From: Acetatifactor aquisgranensis
GTDB lineage: Bacteria > Bacillota > Clostridia > Lachnospirales > Lachnospiraceae
Assembly (NCBI RefSeq): GCF_943193215.1
Contig: NZ_CALPDH010000004.1
Location: 1-64,000, forward strand
Direction of reading: 5' to 3'
Length of the DNA: 64,000 nucleotides
Part shown: piece after piece, positions 17,027-26,061 of the stretch
How positions within the stretch are numbered: the stretch's first letter is position 1
Layout: the number at the start of each line of letters is the position of its first letter
Program-made: the position numbers and the translations under genes
The notes under the pieces: model-generated
What the model was told of the DNA's origin: nothing
The model's database searches: none
The model's input: only the letters and a program-made list of their open reading frames with translations

Positions 17027-17893
17027 CTACTCTTCTTTGTACCATTGAAATTCCATCTTCTTTATCTTTATCAATATCAGGACAGCACATACTGCAATCC
17101 CGGCCGCCAACACCATCAGCATATAAAGAACCGGCGGCTGGATAAAACTGTCATGTAATTTCACGCCGATTTGTGTTACCCTCATCCAGTTTACCGGGAC
17201 AAACATCGCCATCTTCTCTCTTAACAGCGGATGGATATTCTCGACCAGGTAGATCATGAGTACCATGACAAATGCCGCCGTAACCGCTACACTCCTGTTG
17301 ATATAGATGCTGACAGCAAACATAAAAAGGCCAATAAAACCGATTCCCAAAGTACCGGTGATAACCGTCAAAGCAATCAGTTCCAACGGCGAAAACATCT
17401 GCATGGTTTCATAGGAAAAGGCAAACAGAAACCGGTATTCTTCCGGACTGCCTGTCAATGCCAGTGTATGATACAGTTTCCCCCAATCCAGGGTAAGCTC
17501 ACATGACCCGCTTAATAAGACCATGCTGAAAAATACATTTGCAGCCATTATCAAAAACGACTGCGCAAGGATCGCGCTGACCTGGCATGCCGCCCATCTG
17601 CGCCTGCCGGTACGGATGACCTGATACATATTTTTATACTGCATAAATGGGACATCTGAAAAACAGTAAATTATCCCGATCATAAATAATAGCAGATAGA
17701 AAATATTTGACAGGATAAATGGGAATGCCCACGGTGCAGCCGCGTATCCCATATCTCTTGAAAACGCCGCCACGGGCCTCATATACAGATGCAGCATAAA
17801 ACCCTGCAAAACTGCCACTACATAAGTCCTGGAGCTGAACACCCTTTCTGTAAACATCTGATGGAAAGACCGAAAATACCCCGTCATGCTCAT
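17027..17893 (-). CDS. ABC transporter permease (lantibiotic-immunity-like), second
   Basis: About 288 residues with six hydrophobic segments. It begins MSMTGYFRSFHQMFTERVFS at an ATG that overlaps the preceding permease stop as ATGA, with AAAAGGAGG just upstream. Fold and size match ABC-2-like permeases of bacteriocin-immunity or peptide-resistance transporters. It likely pairs with the neighbouring permease and the ATPase that starts 12 bases after it. The substrate is unknown. Confidence 0.82.
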   Translation of the reverse strand: MSMTGYFRSFHQMFTERVFSSRTYVVAVLQGFMLHLYMRPVAAFSRDMGYAAAPWAFPFILSNIFYLLLFMIGIIYCFSDVPFMQYKNMYQVIRTGRRRWAACQVSAILAQSFLIMAANVFFSMVLLSGSCELTLDWGKLYHTLALTGSPEEYRFLFAFSYETMQMFSPLELIALTVITGTLGIGFIGLFMFAVSIYINRSVAVTAAFVMVLMIYLVENIHPLLREKMAMFVPVNWMRVTQIGVKLHDSFIQPPVLYMLMVLAAGIAVCAVLILIKIKKMEFQWYKEE

Positions 17894-18669
17894 ATCCTCC
17901 TTTTTGACTGCAACATGCCTGCAAAGCCAAGGAGCAGCCATGCCGCTGCCCCCAGCAGAAACGCCCATGCGAGCATTTTCCAATCGCTGTTCCAAATATT
18001 ATGCCTTGCGTCAAAGACCACGCGCGGGTCAAGCGCTGCTATTTTCCGAAAGCTGTCTGCGCCGAATTCGATCAATATCTGGTAAAGCAAAACAGGTACG
18101 GAAAATACCAGCAGTTTATTCGGCCAGAAAAGTGAAAAAAACGCTGCCGCCATTGAGAGGATCCCCGCAAAAATCCCCCACTGCATCCCATAGAACCAAA
18201 ACCACAGCAAATACTGCCCATGGTCTAAAAAAGAACGGTATCCTCCAAACATCGATATGTATTCCGCCATACCCTCATCCACCCACGGCAGCCCCAGGGA
18301 ACACAGCATGGAAAAACAGGTTATGCCGATTCCCATTGTCAGCATGGAAGAAATGAAAATGACGAGCATTTTGGAAAAAACGTACTTTCCCAGGCTCCCG
18401 CGAACCACCAGATACTTTGCGTAGTTATATTCCAGATCATCCGTAAACGCAGCCGCATATGGAATTGACGCCAGGGAAAAAGCGACCAGAAACCCCGCAT
18501 CGTAAGATGACAGCAACACAGATGACAAAACGGAGCCGCCCATATTTCCCATTCCGTCATTTGCCGATAAAAATAGAATCAATACGATTCCCATAACAGA
18601 AAAGTATAGCTCCTTTTTATGGAACAGGCGGCTGATTTCTGTCTGGAAATATCTCTTCCGCTTCTTCAC
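17890..18669 (-). CDS. ABC transporter permease, first
   Basis: A 259-residue membrane protein, basic at the N-terminus (MKKRKRYFQTEISRLFHKKE), with about six hydrophobic segments. It starts at GTG overlapping the lipoprotein stop as TAGTG, and its stop overlaps the next permease start, so translation is coupled along the operon. It is probably one half of the ABC-2-type channel. The exact family was not recognised beyond that. Confidence 0.8.
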   Translation of the reverse strand: MKKRKRYFQTEISRLFHKKELYFSVMGIVLILFLSANDGMGNMGGSVLSSVLLSSYDAGFLVAFSLASIPYAAAFTDDLEYNYAKYLVVRGSLGKYVFSKMLVIFISSMLTMGIGITCFSMLCSLGLPWVDEGMAEYISMFGGYRSFLDHGQYLLWFWFYGMQWGIFAGILSMAAAFFSLFWPNKLLVFSVPVLLYQILIEFGADSFRKIAALDPRVVFDARHNIWNSDWKMLAWAFLLGAAAWLLLGFAGMLQSKRRI

Positions 18670-19829
18670 TAAAAAAACACCTCCGTACCATCTGCCGCAT
18701 CGACAAACATGTACTGCGTATATTCATATTCTTTGCCGGTATCGCTGTCCACCCCTGATTCCGTGACTTCAAACAGCCATACAATCTTTATGTCATAAGT
18801 GCTGTCTGTCTGTTTTACCGGCATTTTGTACAGTTCTGCCCGCTTGGCTGTATATGAGGCCCCTATGACATCCCCGTATTTTTTCGATACGGTTTCAGCG
18901 ATTGTGCCAAAATCCAATAAGCTTACAGTCTCTCCCGGTTCGGAAAAGGAATACAGCCGTGAAACTTCCAGCCTTTCTATCCCATCCGCAGAATATAACA
19001 CCTGAATCGGCCTGTTGCTTTCCCCGTCTTCCGGAAAGTCCTGGCTCCCAAAGTATACAGGAAGCCCTTCATGCTGCTGAACTGCCGTAAAGAAATAGCA
19101 GTCATTTTCCGCTCCCCATGAAAGAGTATCCGCGCCTAATTCCTGGCCTGACTTATCAAATGCCCTGTATTCCTTTTCCATGGTCTCATGATCCAATGCA
19201 TAATAGTCATAGGCAGTCTCTTCCAGCTGATATCCTGCCCCATTGATGTTTTTGAGGACAGTATCAAATATCGTCCGGGGATCCCCTATTTCCATTACGG
19301 CATCTTTTGAATACTTGTCTGCATTGTAATCATTATCCAGACGGAAGGCCCCATATACTTTCTCGAATACCGGGGTACTGTAGACCAGAACCGTACTCGC
19401 ACGCAAAAAGGCGCCATCCTCATAGTTGGCAGTATAGCTGGGATATTCAATCCCATCCTCGCCTGAGCCGGTTTCATTCTTCTCCTCCGTGACAGTCTTC
19501 CCTTCGGAGAAGATTGCTTTTGCTTTTCCGATATCCGGCTGTTGGAGCGTTGCCGTTACTTGATGCAGATTCCCAAGTTCTGCCTCTTCTGATATCTGAA
19601 TCACCGTATCGAAAGTGACTCCATTTACAGTCTCCTGAAATTTTTCCGGAAAATCCTGTTTGCCTGCAGCGCTTCCTGTATTTCCTGGTTCTGTTCCGTT
19701 CTCGGTATTCCGGGTATCCTCCGATTTGCTCTCATTCCCGGCATCGGTTTTTGGCTGTTCCTTTGCGCATCCCATACATCCCACACACGCCAGGAGCATA
19801 ATAGCAATCATGTTTTTCCTTACTTTCAT
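18669..19829 (-). CDS. Lipoprotein, first gene of the ABC operon
   Basis: A 386-residue secreted protein with a lipoprotein signal (MKVRKNMIAIMLLACVGCMG; lipobox cysteine at about residue 18 or 21). An acidic low-complexity linker follows (about 25-60), then a beta-rich domain ending near TQYMFVDAADGTEVFF. Its position at the head of an ABC operon controlled by an AgrC/LytTR pair suggests a surface sensor, immunity or substrate-binding role. No named family was recognised. AAAAGGAGA precedes the ATG. Confidence 0.82.
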   Translation of the reverse strand: MKVRKNMIAIMLLACVGCMGCAKEQPKTDAGNESKSEDTRNTENGTEPGNTGSAAGKQDFPEKFQETVNGVTFDTVIQISEEAELGNLHQVTATLQQPDIGKAKAIFSEGKTVTEEKNETGSGEDGIEYPSYTANYEDGAFLRASTVLVYSTPVFEKVYGAFRLDNDYNADKYSKDAVMEIGDPRTIFDTVLKNINGAGYQLEETAYDYYALDHETMEKEYRAFDKSGQELGADTLSWGAENDCYFFTAVQQHEGLPVYFGSQDFPEDGESNRPIQVLYSADGIERLEVSRLYSFSEPGETVSLLDFGTIAETVSKKYGDVIGASYTAKRAELYKMPVKQTDSTYDIKIVWLFEVTESGVDSDTGKEYEYTQYMFVDAADGTEVFF

Positions 19830-19868
19830 AATACTGAAATCTCCTTTTTTATTTTATTTTTCTTGAAG

Positions 19869-19935
19869 ATTATATAATAATGCGGCACAGATTTGCCCGT
19901 CTTGTCCGTGAACCTTTCGTTTTATGTCCGCGAAC
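19869..19935 (-). promoter_or_regulatory. Promoter of lipoprotein/ABC operon with candidate LytTR regulator site
   Basis: Read on the - strand, two 11-base direct repeats GTTCGCGGACA (19925-19935) and GTTCACGGACA (19903-19913) lie 22 bases apart, two helical turns. A perfect TATAAT lies downstream at 19869-19874. The -35 hexamer at the expected distance (GGCAAA) is poor. Paired direct repeats next to a weak -35 are how LytTR activators such as AgrA work, and a LytTR regulator is encoded just upstream. The site is inferred, not shown. Confidence 0.6.
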
Positions 19936-19961
19936 AAAAAAGCCGCCCGGACAAGGCGGCT
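19936..19961 (-). terminator. Intrinsic terminator after the histidine kinase gene
   Basis: On the - strand AGCCGCC, a seven-base loop, GGCGGCT and a run of T (19936-19940) form a classic terminator. It separates the two-component genes from the ABC operon they probably control. Confidence 0.85.
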
Positions 19962-19973
19962 CCTCTCATTCGA

Positions 19974-19993
19974 TTCTGGCGTTATGTAGTATG
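19974..19993. repeat. Copy of a dispersed 20-base repeat
   Basis: ATTCTGGCGTTATGTAGTAT here differs by one base from the sequence at 56274-56293. There it is one arm of a 15-base perfect inverted repeat. It lies just after the kinase stop codon. Its function is unknown. Confidence 0.6.
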
Positions 19994-19995
19994 CA

Positions 19996-21291
19996 TCAGA
20001 AGAACAGTATTGCTGTTATTCTTAATTCTGTTCCGCTGAAGTTATACTGCATTGTTCCGTTATACTTTTCCACAATGCTTTTTACGCTCTGCATCCCCCA
20101 TCCATGCCTTGTCCGGTCAGCCTTGTCGGTAATCCATCTGCCGGTTTTGGGGTCGATTTGGGGCTGTCGGGAAGTCGTATTGGAAACCTGGATCAAGATG
20201 AACTGATGCACACAGTGTATTTTCAGACAGATTACTGCATTGTCCGTATTTCTGCTTCCCTCTATTGCATTGTCCAGCAGATTCCCCAAAACCGTACATA
20301 CATCACTGGGCTGTATGCCTGTATTTACCGGGAATTCCGCATCGATATCTGTTTTCATTCCCAGCTGCTCTGCCTTTTGCTTTTTGCAGCTGATGATTAC
20401 ATCAATAATATCATTTCCCGTAAATCTTTTTTGGACCATTTCTTTCATGGGTTCGCCGATCTGGCTGATATACTCTTTTGCCTCGTCCAGACGTTTTGAG
20501 ACAAGCAGCTGATACAGGATATCTAAATGATTATTCAGGTCATGGTACAGCCTTGCGTTGCTCTCATATAAATGACTTACAGCCTGATAGTTTTCCTGCA
20601 ATAATTCGTTCTGTATCTTCGCTATCCTGCTCTGCATTTTCTCGTTCTGGCTTTCCAGATATTTGTAACCCACATATATTCCCAGACTGCAGAGGAGCAC
20701 CAACAGCCCGAATATAATGGATATCTCCACAGAAAAACTGCTCTGCGCCGGTTTCCTGTAATATAAAAAGAGCAGAAACGCAATCAGGGATATCAGCAAT
20801 ACCCTCTTTTCATGCTCACTCCGGATAAGCGGAATGATCAGTTTTCTCAAAGAAACCACAAAAACAATCATTACGGACTTTGCCCAAACCACCAGTCCTA
20901 TTCTCTGTAAGGAGAATGTCATGATCGTATCGCCGTTTATATTGAAGTGGTTTCCGACAGACAAATACAGATTTGATGCCAGCATATCTGTGGAGCAGAA
21001 ACACAAGGTATAAAGCACTGTAAGTGACAAAAGCTTTATGTAGCTGACGCGATAAAGCGCCATTGCTGACACACTGCCAAAAAGCATCCAGAAAAAGAGC
21101 GTGAATGAGGAATAAAGGACGATATTGTTTAGTCCCAATATCACAACAGCCAGGATGACGGATAAGATGTAGTCCCAGTATATCCTTACGTTTTTCCGCT
21201 CCTCCCTGAAAGTTTTGCCTGCCAGCCAGTAAAAAAGCCCGACTTCTGTCAGACAGGCGATCCATTCAATGAACTCAGATAAGAATATCAT
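19996..21291 (-). CDS. AgrC-like sensor histidine kinase (GHKL ATPase)
   Basis: About 431 residues. The first 220 form roughly six membrane helices. A coiled segment follows, then the phospho-acceptor region (ARLYHDLNNHLDILYQLLVS, with its H) and a GHKL ATPase domain (CTVLGNLLDNAIEGSRN N-box; RHGWGMQSVKSIVEKYNG G-box). It starts by ATGA overlap with the regulator gene at 21291; a longer start at 21306 is less likely. This type senses peptides. It probably controls the adjacent ABC operon. Confidence 0.88.
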   Translation of the reverse strand: MIFLSEFIEWIACLTEVGLFYWLAGKTFREERKNVRIYWDYILSVILAVVILGLNNIVLYSSFTLFFWMLFGSVSAMALYRVSYIKLLSLTVLYTLCFCSTDMLASNLYLSVGNHFNINGDTIMTFSLQRIGLVVWAKSVMIVFVVSLRKLIIPLIRSEHEKRVLLISLIAFLLFLYYRKPAQSSFSVEISIIFGLLVLLCSLGIYVGYKYLESQNEKMQSRIAKIQNELLQENYQAVSHLYESNARLYHDLNNHLDILYQLLVSKRLDEAKEYISQIGEPMKEMVQKRFTGNDIIDVIISCKKQKAEQLGMKTDIDAEFPVNTGIQPSDVCTVLGNLLDNAIEGSRNTDNAVICLKIHCVHQFILIQVSNTTSRQPQIDPKTGRWITDKADRTRHGWGMQSVKSIVEKYNGTMQYNFSGTELRITAILFF

Positions 21292-22007
21292 ATGTGCTCG
21301 CTCCAATATATTGCCATCCGTACTTTTAGTTCTTCCAGCCTGGGGCGGCTGGCATGAATGCGCACCCCATTGCTCAGCAAAACCTCTTCTTTCTGAATGC
21401 TTTTAATCTGAGCGATATTCACGATGCTGCCCCGTTCCACGAAAACGAAATCCTTTGAATTAAGTTCTTTATGTACATCAGAAAGGCTCTTTCTCACGCT
21501 TTTCACACTGCTGTCCGTACAGATGATCATGGCGTTTTTGCCGTCTTTCTGGATATACACAATCTGCTTCAGCAGAATCTTCTCAATCCTTGCCGCAGTC
21601 TGTATCAGATAACTCTTATCCGCCTGGGACTGTACCCTTTTTATAGCGATCTCCAAAGCGCCCGGCAGCTTTTCATCCAGACAGCTTTTGGGAATGTACC
21701 TGAACACTTCCAGTTCATATGCATCGATTGCATATTTTAAGTAGGCAGTCACAAAAATCAGAATGGCATCCGGCAGACAGCCCCTTATTTCTTTCGCAAG
21801 TTTCATGCCGTCTGTATCGGGCATCTCAATATCGCTCAATATGATGTCAAAATACTTTCCCTCCTGAAGATCGTATTTTAACAAGTCGCTACGGCCATAT
21901 GCTTCCAGCTCCGCTAAAATATTATTTTCTTTTAAGTATATCTGCACCTTATCCCTTATGGCTGCAAGCTGAGAAGCCTCATCTTCGCATATCGCTATAT
22001 AGAGCAT
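21288..22007 (-). CDS. LytTR-family response regulator
   Basis: A 239-residue regulator. The receiver domain has acidic pocket EDE near residue 8 and phospho-acceptor D in ILSDIEMPDTDG. The C-terminal LytTR DNA-binding domain (about 135-235) contains ERGSIVNIAQIKSIQKEEVL. AGAGGTGG precedes the ATG. It is co-transcribed with the AgrC-like kinase. LytTR domains bind pairs of short direct repeats such as those found at 19903-19935. Confidence 0.9.
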   Translation of the reverse strand: MLYIAICEDEASQLAAIRDKVQIYLKENNILAELEAYGRSDLLKYDLQEGKYFDIILSDIEMPDTDGMKLAKEIRGCLPDAILIFVTAYLKYAIDAYELEVFRYIPKSCLDEKLPGALEIAIKRVQSQADKSYLIQTAARIEKILLKQIVYIQKDGKNAMIICTDSSVKSVRKSLSDVHKELNSKDFVFVERGSIVNIAQIKSIQKEEVLLSNGVRIHASRPRLEELKVRMAIYWSEHI

Positions 22008-22221
22008 TTTTATCCACCTCTACTCTATTTTTTATCTATAATACACCATTCTGTAACTTTTATCATCTCTTTCGGAAAAATTTACAGACTTAGGTATCTG
22101 TTGTATTTTCGGCAGGGAAAAGGGATTCTAAGGAACACCAGGTTTTTTTAAAAAAAAGGCGAATACTTCTATGATACAACGGCTTTGCAAAAAACATTCC
22201 CAAAAGCTGATATAAATATGA

Positions 22222-22227
22222 TATAAT
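22222..22227 (+). promoter_or_regulatory. Possible -10 element before the Eis-like gene
   Basis: The 300-base gap 22008-22309 separates divergent genes. A perfect TATAAT lies 83 bases before the acetyltransferase ATG, but no good -35 hexamer is seen at 16-18 bases. Two homopolymer tracts (T7 and A8 near 22144-22158) lie further up. Nothing else was recognised in the gap. Confidence 0.4.
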
Positions 22228-22309
22228 GCGAAAAGCGAAAGATGCGGGGCGAAGTGTGACGAAAGTCATGATGCCGCAGGCAAAAGGAACCACTACAAGG
22301 AGGAAAAGC

Positions 22310-23530
22310 ATGTTTGCAAGAAAATTACAGCCTAGTGAATACTGGCGGGCGGGCCTCAACATGGCCGTGGCCTTTGAGGGCCCTTTCGAGTACGGAAAGG
22401 AACTGGAAAAATCAAAAACCGCAGAGGCGGATCCCCTGGAGGATTACTACGGGGCGTTCTCCGGCGAGGAGGAGCCGCCGGTGGCCTCTGTCATCATGAA
22501 TAAGAAGCAGGTGCGCTTCGACGGCCATATCGTCAAAATGGGCGGCGTAGGCGGCGTGGCCACGCTCCCGGCCCATCGCCGGGGCGGAGCAGTCCGGGCC
22601 TGCATGGAACTGTCCCTGCGGGATCTGTATCAGGAGGGGTATGCCCTGTCCCATCTGTATCCTTTCAGCACCGCCTATTACAGGCAATATGGCTTTGCGC
22701 CTGCGGGCAAGACCCTGCGCTGGAGGGTGAAGCTCCAGGATCTGAAGCGCCTGCCGAATGCGGGCGGCACGGTGCGCCAGCTGCTGCCCGGCGATGATTT
22801 GAGCGTGTTGACAGAGCTTTACGGCAAAGCCTGCGGGGACATCAATTTTTCCTGCCTGCGGGAAACTTTCGACAAGAATCTTGAGGGGGACAAGCCTCTT
22901 GGCGAAAAGCGCTGGATGTTCCTCTGGTCGGATGACGATGGCGTTCCGGGAGGATTCCTCGTCGGCAGCAGAGTAAAGGATACGCTCCACTGCGTGACAG
23001 AGTTTTCCTGCAGGGACGGCCTCATTTTCACGGATGCGAAAGCCCTGATCGGTCTGCTGAACTTTGTCCATGCGGCGTTCATCGCCAACTTTGCGGACAT
23101 TGAGTTCGGGATACCGGATCACATCGAGCTGGCGGGCCTGCTGCCGGAAATCAGCGCGATAGACTACAGGCCGGTCTTAAACGGAATGGCCCGGGCAGTC
23201 AACGCGGAGATGCTTTTGAGGCTTTGCCGCTGCAAGGGGGAGGGGAAGCTGGCGATTGGGATTTCGGACAAAATCATCCCGGAGAACAACGATACGTTCC
23301 TGCTGGACTTCGCTCCCGGCAGGGAGAATCTGGTGGAGCGGGTAAAGGTTCCTGCGGACATCGAGCTGGATGCGGGCAATCTGGCCGTGCTGCTGGGCGG
23401 CTGTCGGGGGACGGACAGCATAGCCATGACGCCGGATATCAGGGTGGCGCTCCCGCATATGAATGCCGGCGGGACAGAACTGGCTCAGGTGTTCTACCGC
23501 AAGCCCTGCCATGTGTTGGATTTGTTCTGA
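22310..23530 (+). CDS. Eis-like GNAT acetyltransferase with SCP2-type C-terminal domain
   Basis: A roughly 406-residue protein matching the Eis/enhanced-intracellular-survival architecture: an N-terminal GNAT domain (VGGVATLPAHRRGGAVRACM is the acetyl-CoA loop), a second degenerate GNAT domain, and a C-terminal sterol-carrier-like domain ending in a carboxyl group used for catalysis in Eis. Known Eis proteins acetylate aminoglycosides or protein lysines; the substrate here is unknown. CAAGGAGG eight bases upstream selects ATG 22310. Confidence 0.88.
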   Translation: MFARKLQPSEYWRAGLNMAVAFEGPFEYGKELEKSKTAEADPLEDYYGAFSGEEEPPVASVIMNKKQVRFDGHIVKMGGVGGVATLPAHRRGGAVRACMELSLRDLYQEGYALSHLYPFSTAYYRQYGFAPAGKTLRWRVKLQDLKRLPNAGGTVRQLLPGDDLSVLTELYGKACGDINFSCLRETFDKNLEGDKPLGEKRWMFLWSDDDGVPGGFLVGSRVKDTLHCVTEFSCRDGLIFTDAKALIGLLNFVHAAFIANFADIEFGIPDHIELAGLLPEISAIDYRPVLNGMARAVNAEMLLRLCRCKGEGKLAIGISDKIIPENNDTFLLDFAPGRENLVERVKVPADIELDAGNLAVLLGGCRGTDSIAMTPDIRVALPHMNAGGTELAQVFYRKPCHVLDLF

Positions 23531-23576
23531 GGGATGGATTTTTGGAAACTGTTGACAAGTGGTTTCAGGAGATGTC

Positions 23577-23651
23577 ATGAAGATTATATTGTCACCGGCC
23601 AAGAAGATGAAAGTGGATACGGACAGCCCGGAGCCGGGGGCTGATGGATGA
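23577..23651 (+). pseudogene. yaaA: Fragment of yaaA (peroxide stress protein), N-terminus only
   Basis: A 24-codon frame encoding MKIILSPAKKMKVDTDSPEP, the highly conserved N-terminus of YaaA/UPF0246, then an abrupt stop. Full YaaA is about 250 residues. No later part of the family is visible before the next gene. A second yaaA fragment occurs at 37484. Confidence 0.7.
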
Positions 23652-23692
23652 ATCGAAATCCGCAGGGCTGAAGTGGGGAATCGAGGCATGAT

Positions 23693-24412
23693 ATGATGAA
23701 GATAGCAGTCTGCGATGACGATGAAAATATTCTGGGGGAGACCCTGGAACTGCTGAAACAATATGAAAAGCTCCCTCTCTCCGTGGACGCCTATTCCAGC
23801 GGGGAGGCCCTCCTGGCGTCGGGAAAGAGGTACGATATTCTGCTTTTGGACATCGATATGGAGGGGCTCAACGGCATCGAGACCGCCCGGCGCATCCGGG
23901 AGGCGGACAAGGAGGTGAAGCTGATTTATGTCACCAATTACAGCGACTATACCATCTTCGCCTTTGGGGTGCATGCTTTCGCCTATCTGCTGAAGCCCCT
24001 GAGAGCGGAGGAGCTCTTCGCCCAGCTGGACGAGGCCTTTGCCTATGGGCTGGCAGGGCCGGAGCCGGAACTGGAGTTTGTGGCGAAAGAGGGGATTGTG
24101 CGGGTGGTGCCCTCCCGGATTCTGTGTTTCGAGTACCTGGGACGGCAGGTGCTCCTGTATACCACGGAGCAGGTGTGGCATTTGAAGCGGCAGATTACGG
24201 AATTGGCCCGGGAGATGGAGGGCTACGGGTTCGCCATGCCCCACAAGAGCTTCGTGGTGAATTTATATGCGGTACAGCGCATACATGGATATGAAATCAC
24301 GCTTACAGACGGGAGGACGATTCCTCTGTCCCAGAAGAAATCAGCAGGATTCCGCCGGGCATTGAACGAGTACCTGGCGGGAGAAAGGGGGCAGGCGGCA
24401 TGGAAATCCTGA
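23693..24412 (+). CDS. LytTR-family response regulator (second system)
   Basis: A 239-residue regulator with receiver acidic pocket CDDDE, phospho-acceptor in ILLLDIDMEGLNG, and a LytTR domain (about 130-235; MPHKSFVVNLYAVQRIHGYE). It overlaps the kinase gene downstream by 13 bases. Codon use is much more GC-rich than in the first LytTR system, so the two are not a recent duplication. Confidence 0.9.
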   Translation: MMKIAVCDDDENILGETLELLKQYEKLPLSVDAYSSGEALLASGKRYDILLLDIDMEGLNGIETARRIREADKEVKLIYVTNYSDYTIFAFGVHAFAYLLKPLRAEELFAQLDEAFAYGLAGPEPELEFVAKEGIVRVVPSRILCFEYLGRQVLLYTTEQVWHLKRQITELAREMEGYGFAMPHKSFVVNLYAVQRIHGYEITLTDGRTIPLSQKKSAGFRRALNEYLAGERGQAAWKS

Positions 24413-25803
24413 TTTACCTGATAATTCCCTGTGTGGGAAGCGTATTTCTCCTGGGGGGCATGTTCTATGGGGCTTACCGGATGTCAGGGGATACGGACAT
24501 GCCCCGGCGGAAGATTGGAATCATTGCGGCTTATATCCTGGTGTGCATAGCGTGTTCCAGTCTGGGGAATACCTGGGTGAACCTGCTCTTTCAGCTGCTG
24601 TTCCCTTTGGTGGCCTGGCGGGTCTATGGGACGCCGAAGATTTACTGCCTGTACTATCTCATCCTGTCCGTGGCGGTGTGGCTTACGGATGTGGCGGCAG
24701 TGCTGACGTTTCAGATACTGGCGGCGGAAGGGATTCTGTACCTGAATACGCCCTGGCTCCAGTATATCCTGCTGGTAGCGGTCACCAGGATGACGGAATT
24801 CATGGTGATTCTGCTGGTGTCCATGGCGGTGGGGCACAAAGCCGGGCGGCATATCACCCTGAGGCAGGTGGCGCTGTCTGTCCTGCTGCCCCTGTATTCG
24901 GTTTTCAATATATACTGCATGCTGTATCTGATACAGATTTTTCCGACGAAGGAAATGCTGGTTCTGCTGGGAATAAATCTGGCGCTGCTGATTGGCTTGA
25001 ACATTTACTTTTGTGTGCTGGTGGACATAATGAGCGAGAACCACAGGCTGGAGAACGAGCGGAACCTCTATCGGGCCCAGGCCCGGATGCAGCATCAGTA
25101 TTATGAGCAGGAGGAGGAGAAGTACGAAGCCTCCCGGAAGCTGATCCACGATATCCGCAACCATATCCAGGCCATGGAGGCGCTGTACGCGAGGGGGACA
25201 TGCCCGGAGGGGTGCCAGGGGAAAGGCCGGGAAGGTGTTCAGAGAGAAGGCCGGGAAGGTGCCTGGGAAAGTGTTCAGGGAAATGTTGGGGAAAGTGCCC
25301 GGGGGGACATCCGGAGGGCAGAAAAGTATGCCGGGGACATCCACAGGATGCTGAACAGTCTCCAGCAGAAATACTATACTTCGGAAAAGCTGCTGAATAT
25401 CATTCTGAATGATAAAGCGAGAACAATGAAACGCCTGGGCGTGAAAGAAGATATGAAGGTAGGGGAACTGTCCCTGGATTTCATGAAGGAGACGGATGTG
25501 ACGGCGCTTTTCGCCAACCTTCTGGACAACGCGGTGGCTGCTGCGGCGGAGAGCAGGGACGGCTATGTGCGGCTGCGGGTGAACCGGGTGCGGCAGTTCC
25601 TGTCCGTAACGGTGGAGAACAGCTGTGACATGGCTCCGGTAAAGTCCGGGAGCGCTTTCCGTTCCCATAAGGCCGGCCATGAGGGGCTGGGCCTGAAAAT
25701 TATCCGGCAGACTGTGGAGCAGTACGGAGGGGACGTGCAGATGGACTGGAAGGAGGGCGTGTTCACGGTTCGGGTGATGCTGGCGGCGGAGGGTTCGGGG
25801 TGA
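24400..25803 (+). CDS. AgrC-like sensor histidine kinase with internal 8-residue repeats
   Basis: A 467-residue kinase with six or seven N-terminal membrane helices. The phospho-acceptor motif is EASRKLIHDIRNHIQAMEAL and the GHKL domain follows (VTALFANLLDNAVAAAAES; GHEGLGLKIIRQTVEQYGG). Directly after the phospho-acceptor helix there is an unusual Gly/Glu/Arg-rich insertion (residues about 265-305). It contains three 24-base units at 25225-25296 (GREGVQRE, GREGAWES, VQGNVGES). The insertion lengthens the loop between the two dimerisation helices. The peptide signal is unknown. Confidence 0.87.
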   Translation: MEILIYLIIPCVGSVFLLGGMFYGAYRMSGDTDMPRRKIGIIAAYILVCIACSSLGNTWVNLLFQLLFPLVAWRVYGTPKIYCLYYLILSVAVWLTDVAAVLTFQILAAEGILYLNTPWLQYILLVAVTRMTEFMVILLVSMAVGHKAGRHITLRQVALSVLLPLYSVFNIYCMLYLIQIFPTKEMLVLLGINLALLIGLNIYFCVLVDIMSENHRLENERNLYRAQARMQHQYYEQEEEKYEASRKLIHDIRNHIQAMEALYARGTCPEGCQGKGREGVQREGREGAWESVQGNVGESARGDIRRAEKYAGDIHRMLNSLQQKYYTSEKLLNIILNDKARTMKRLGVKEDMKVGELSLDFMKETDVTALFANLLDNAVAAAAESRDGYVRLRVNRVRQFLSVTVENSCDMAPVKSGSAFRSHKAGHEGLGLKIIRQTVEQYGGDVQMDWKEGVFTVRVMLAAEGSG

Positions 25804-25895
25804 CTTCCGGCTCCGGCCCCGGCTTTCTGCTTCGACGATTGCGCCGCTGCGGGGGCAGGCGTCCCTTTGGGAGAGGGAACGCTGTCTTTCAGGAG

Positions 25896-25933
25896 CGATA
25901 TGCCATACCTTAGGTAAGGCATATTGCTTTTTT
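25896..25933 (+). terminator. Intrinsic terminator after the second kinase gene
   Basis: ATATGCCATACC (25898-25909) pairs with GGTAAGGCATAT (25913-25924) with one mismatch, followed by six T. It lies in the 258-base gap before the YhfC-like gene, which holds no other recognised feature. Confidence 0.85.
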
Positions 25934-26061
25934 GTTGTGGGGATCCTAAAATAAAGGACACAAGCCCTGCAGGACAGCAGACAACAGAGAACCGCAGGCA
26001 GGGATAAGCCGCCGGAGACGGGGTGTCCAGGCGCTCCCAAGGCGGGAAAGGGGGTGGTAAG

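Noticed and set aside
24484..26040. Long open frame on the - strand opposite the second histidine kinase
   Set aside because: It is exactly antisense to a well-supported kinase gene in GC-rich sequence. It is rich in His, Gln, Pro and Arg, lacks family motifs and has no ribosome site. A shadow of codon bias.
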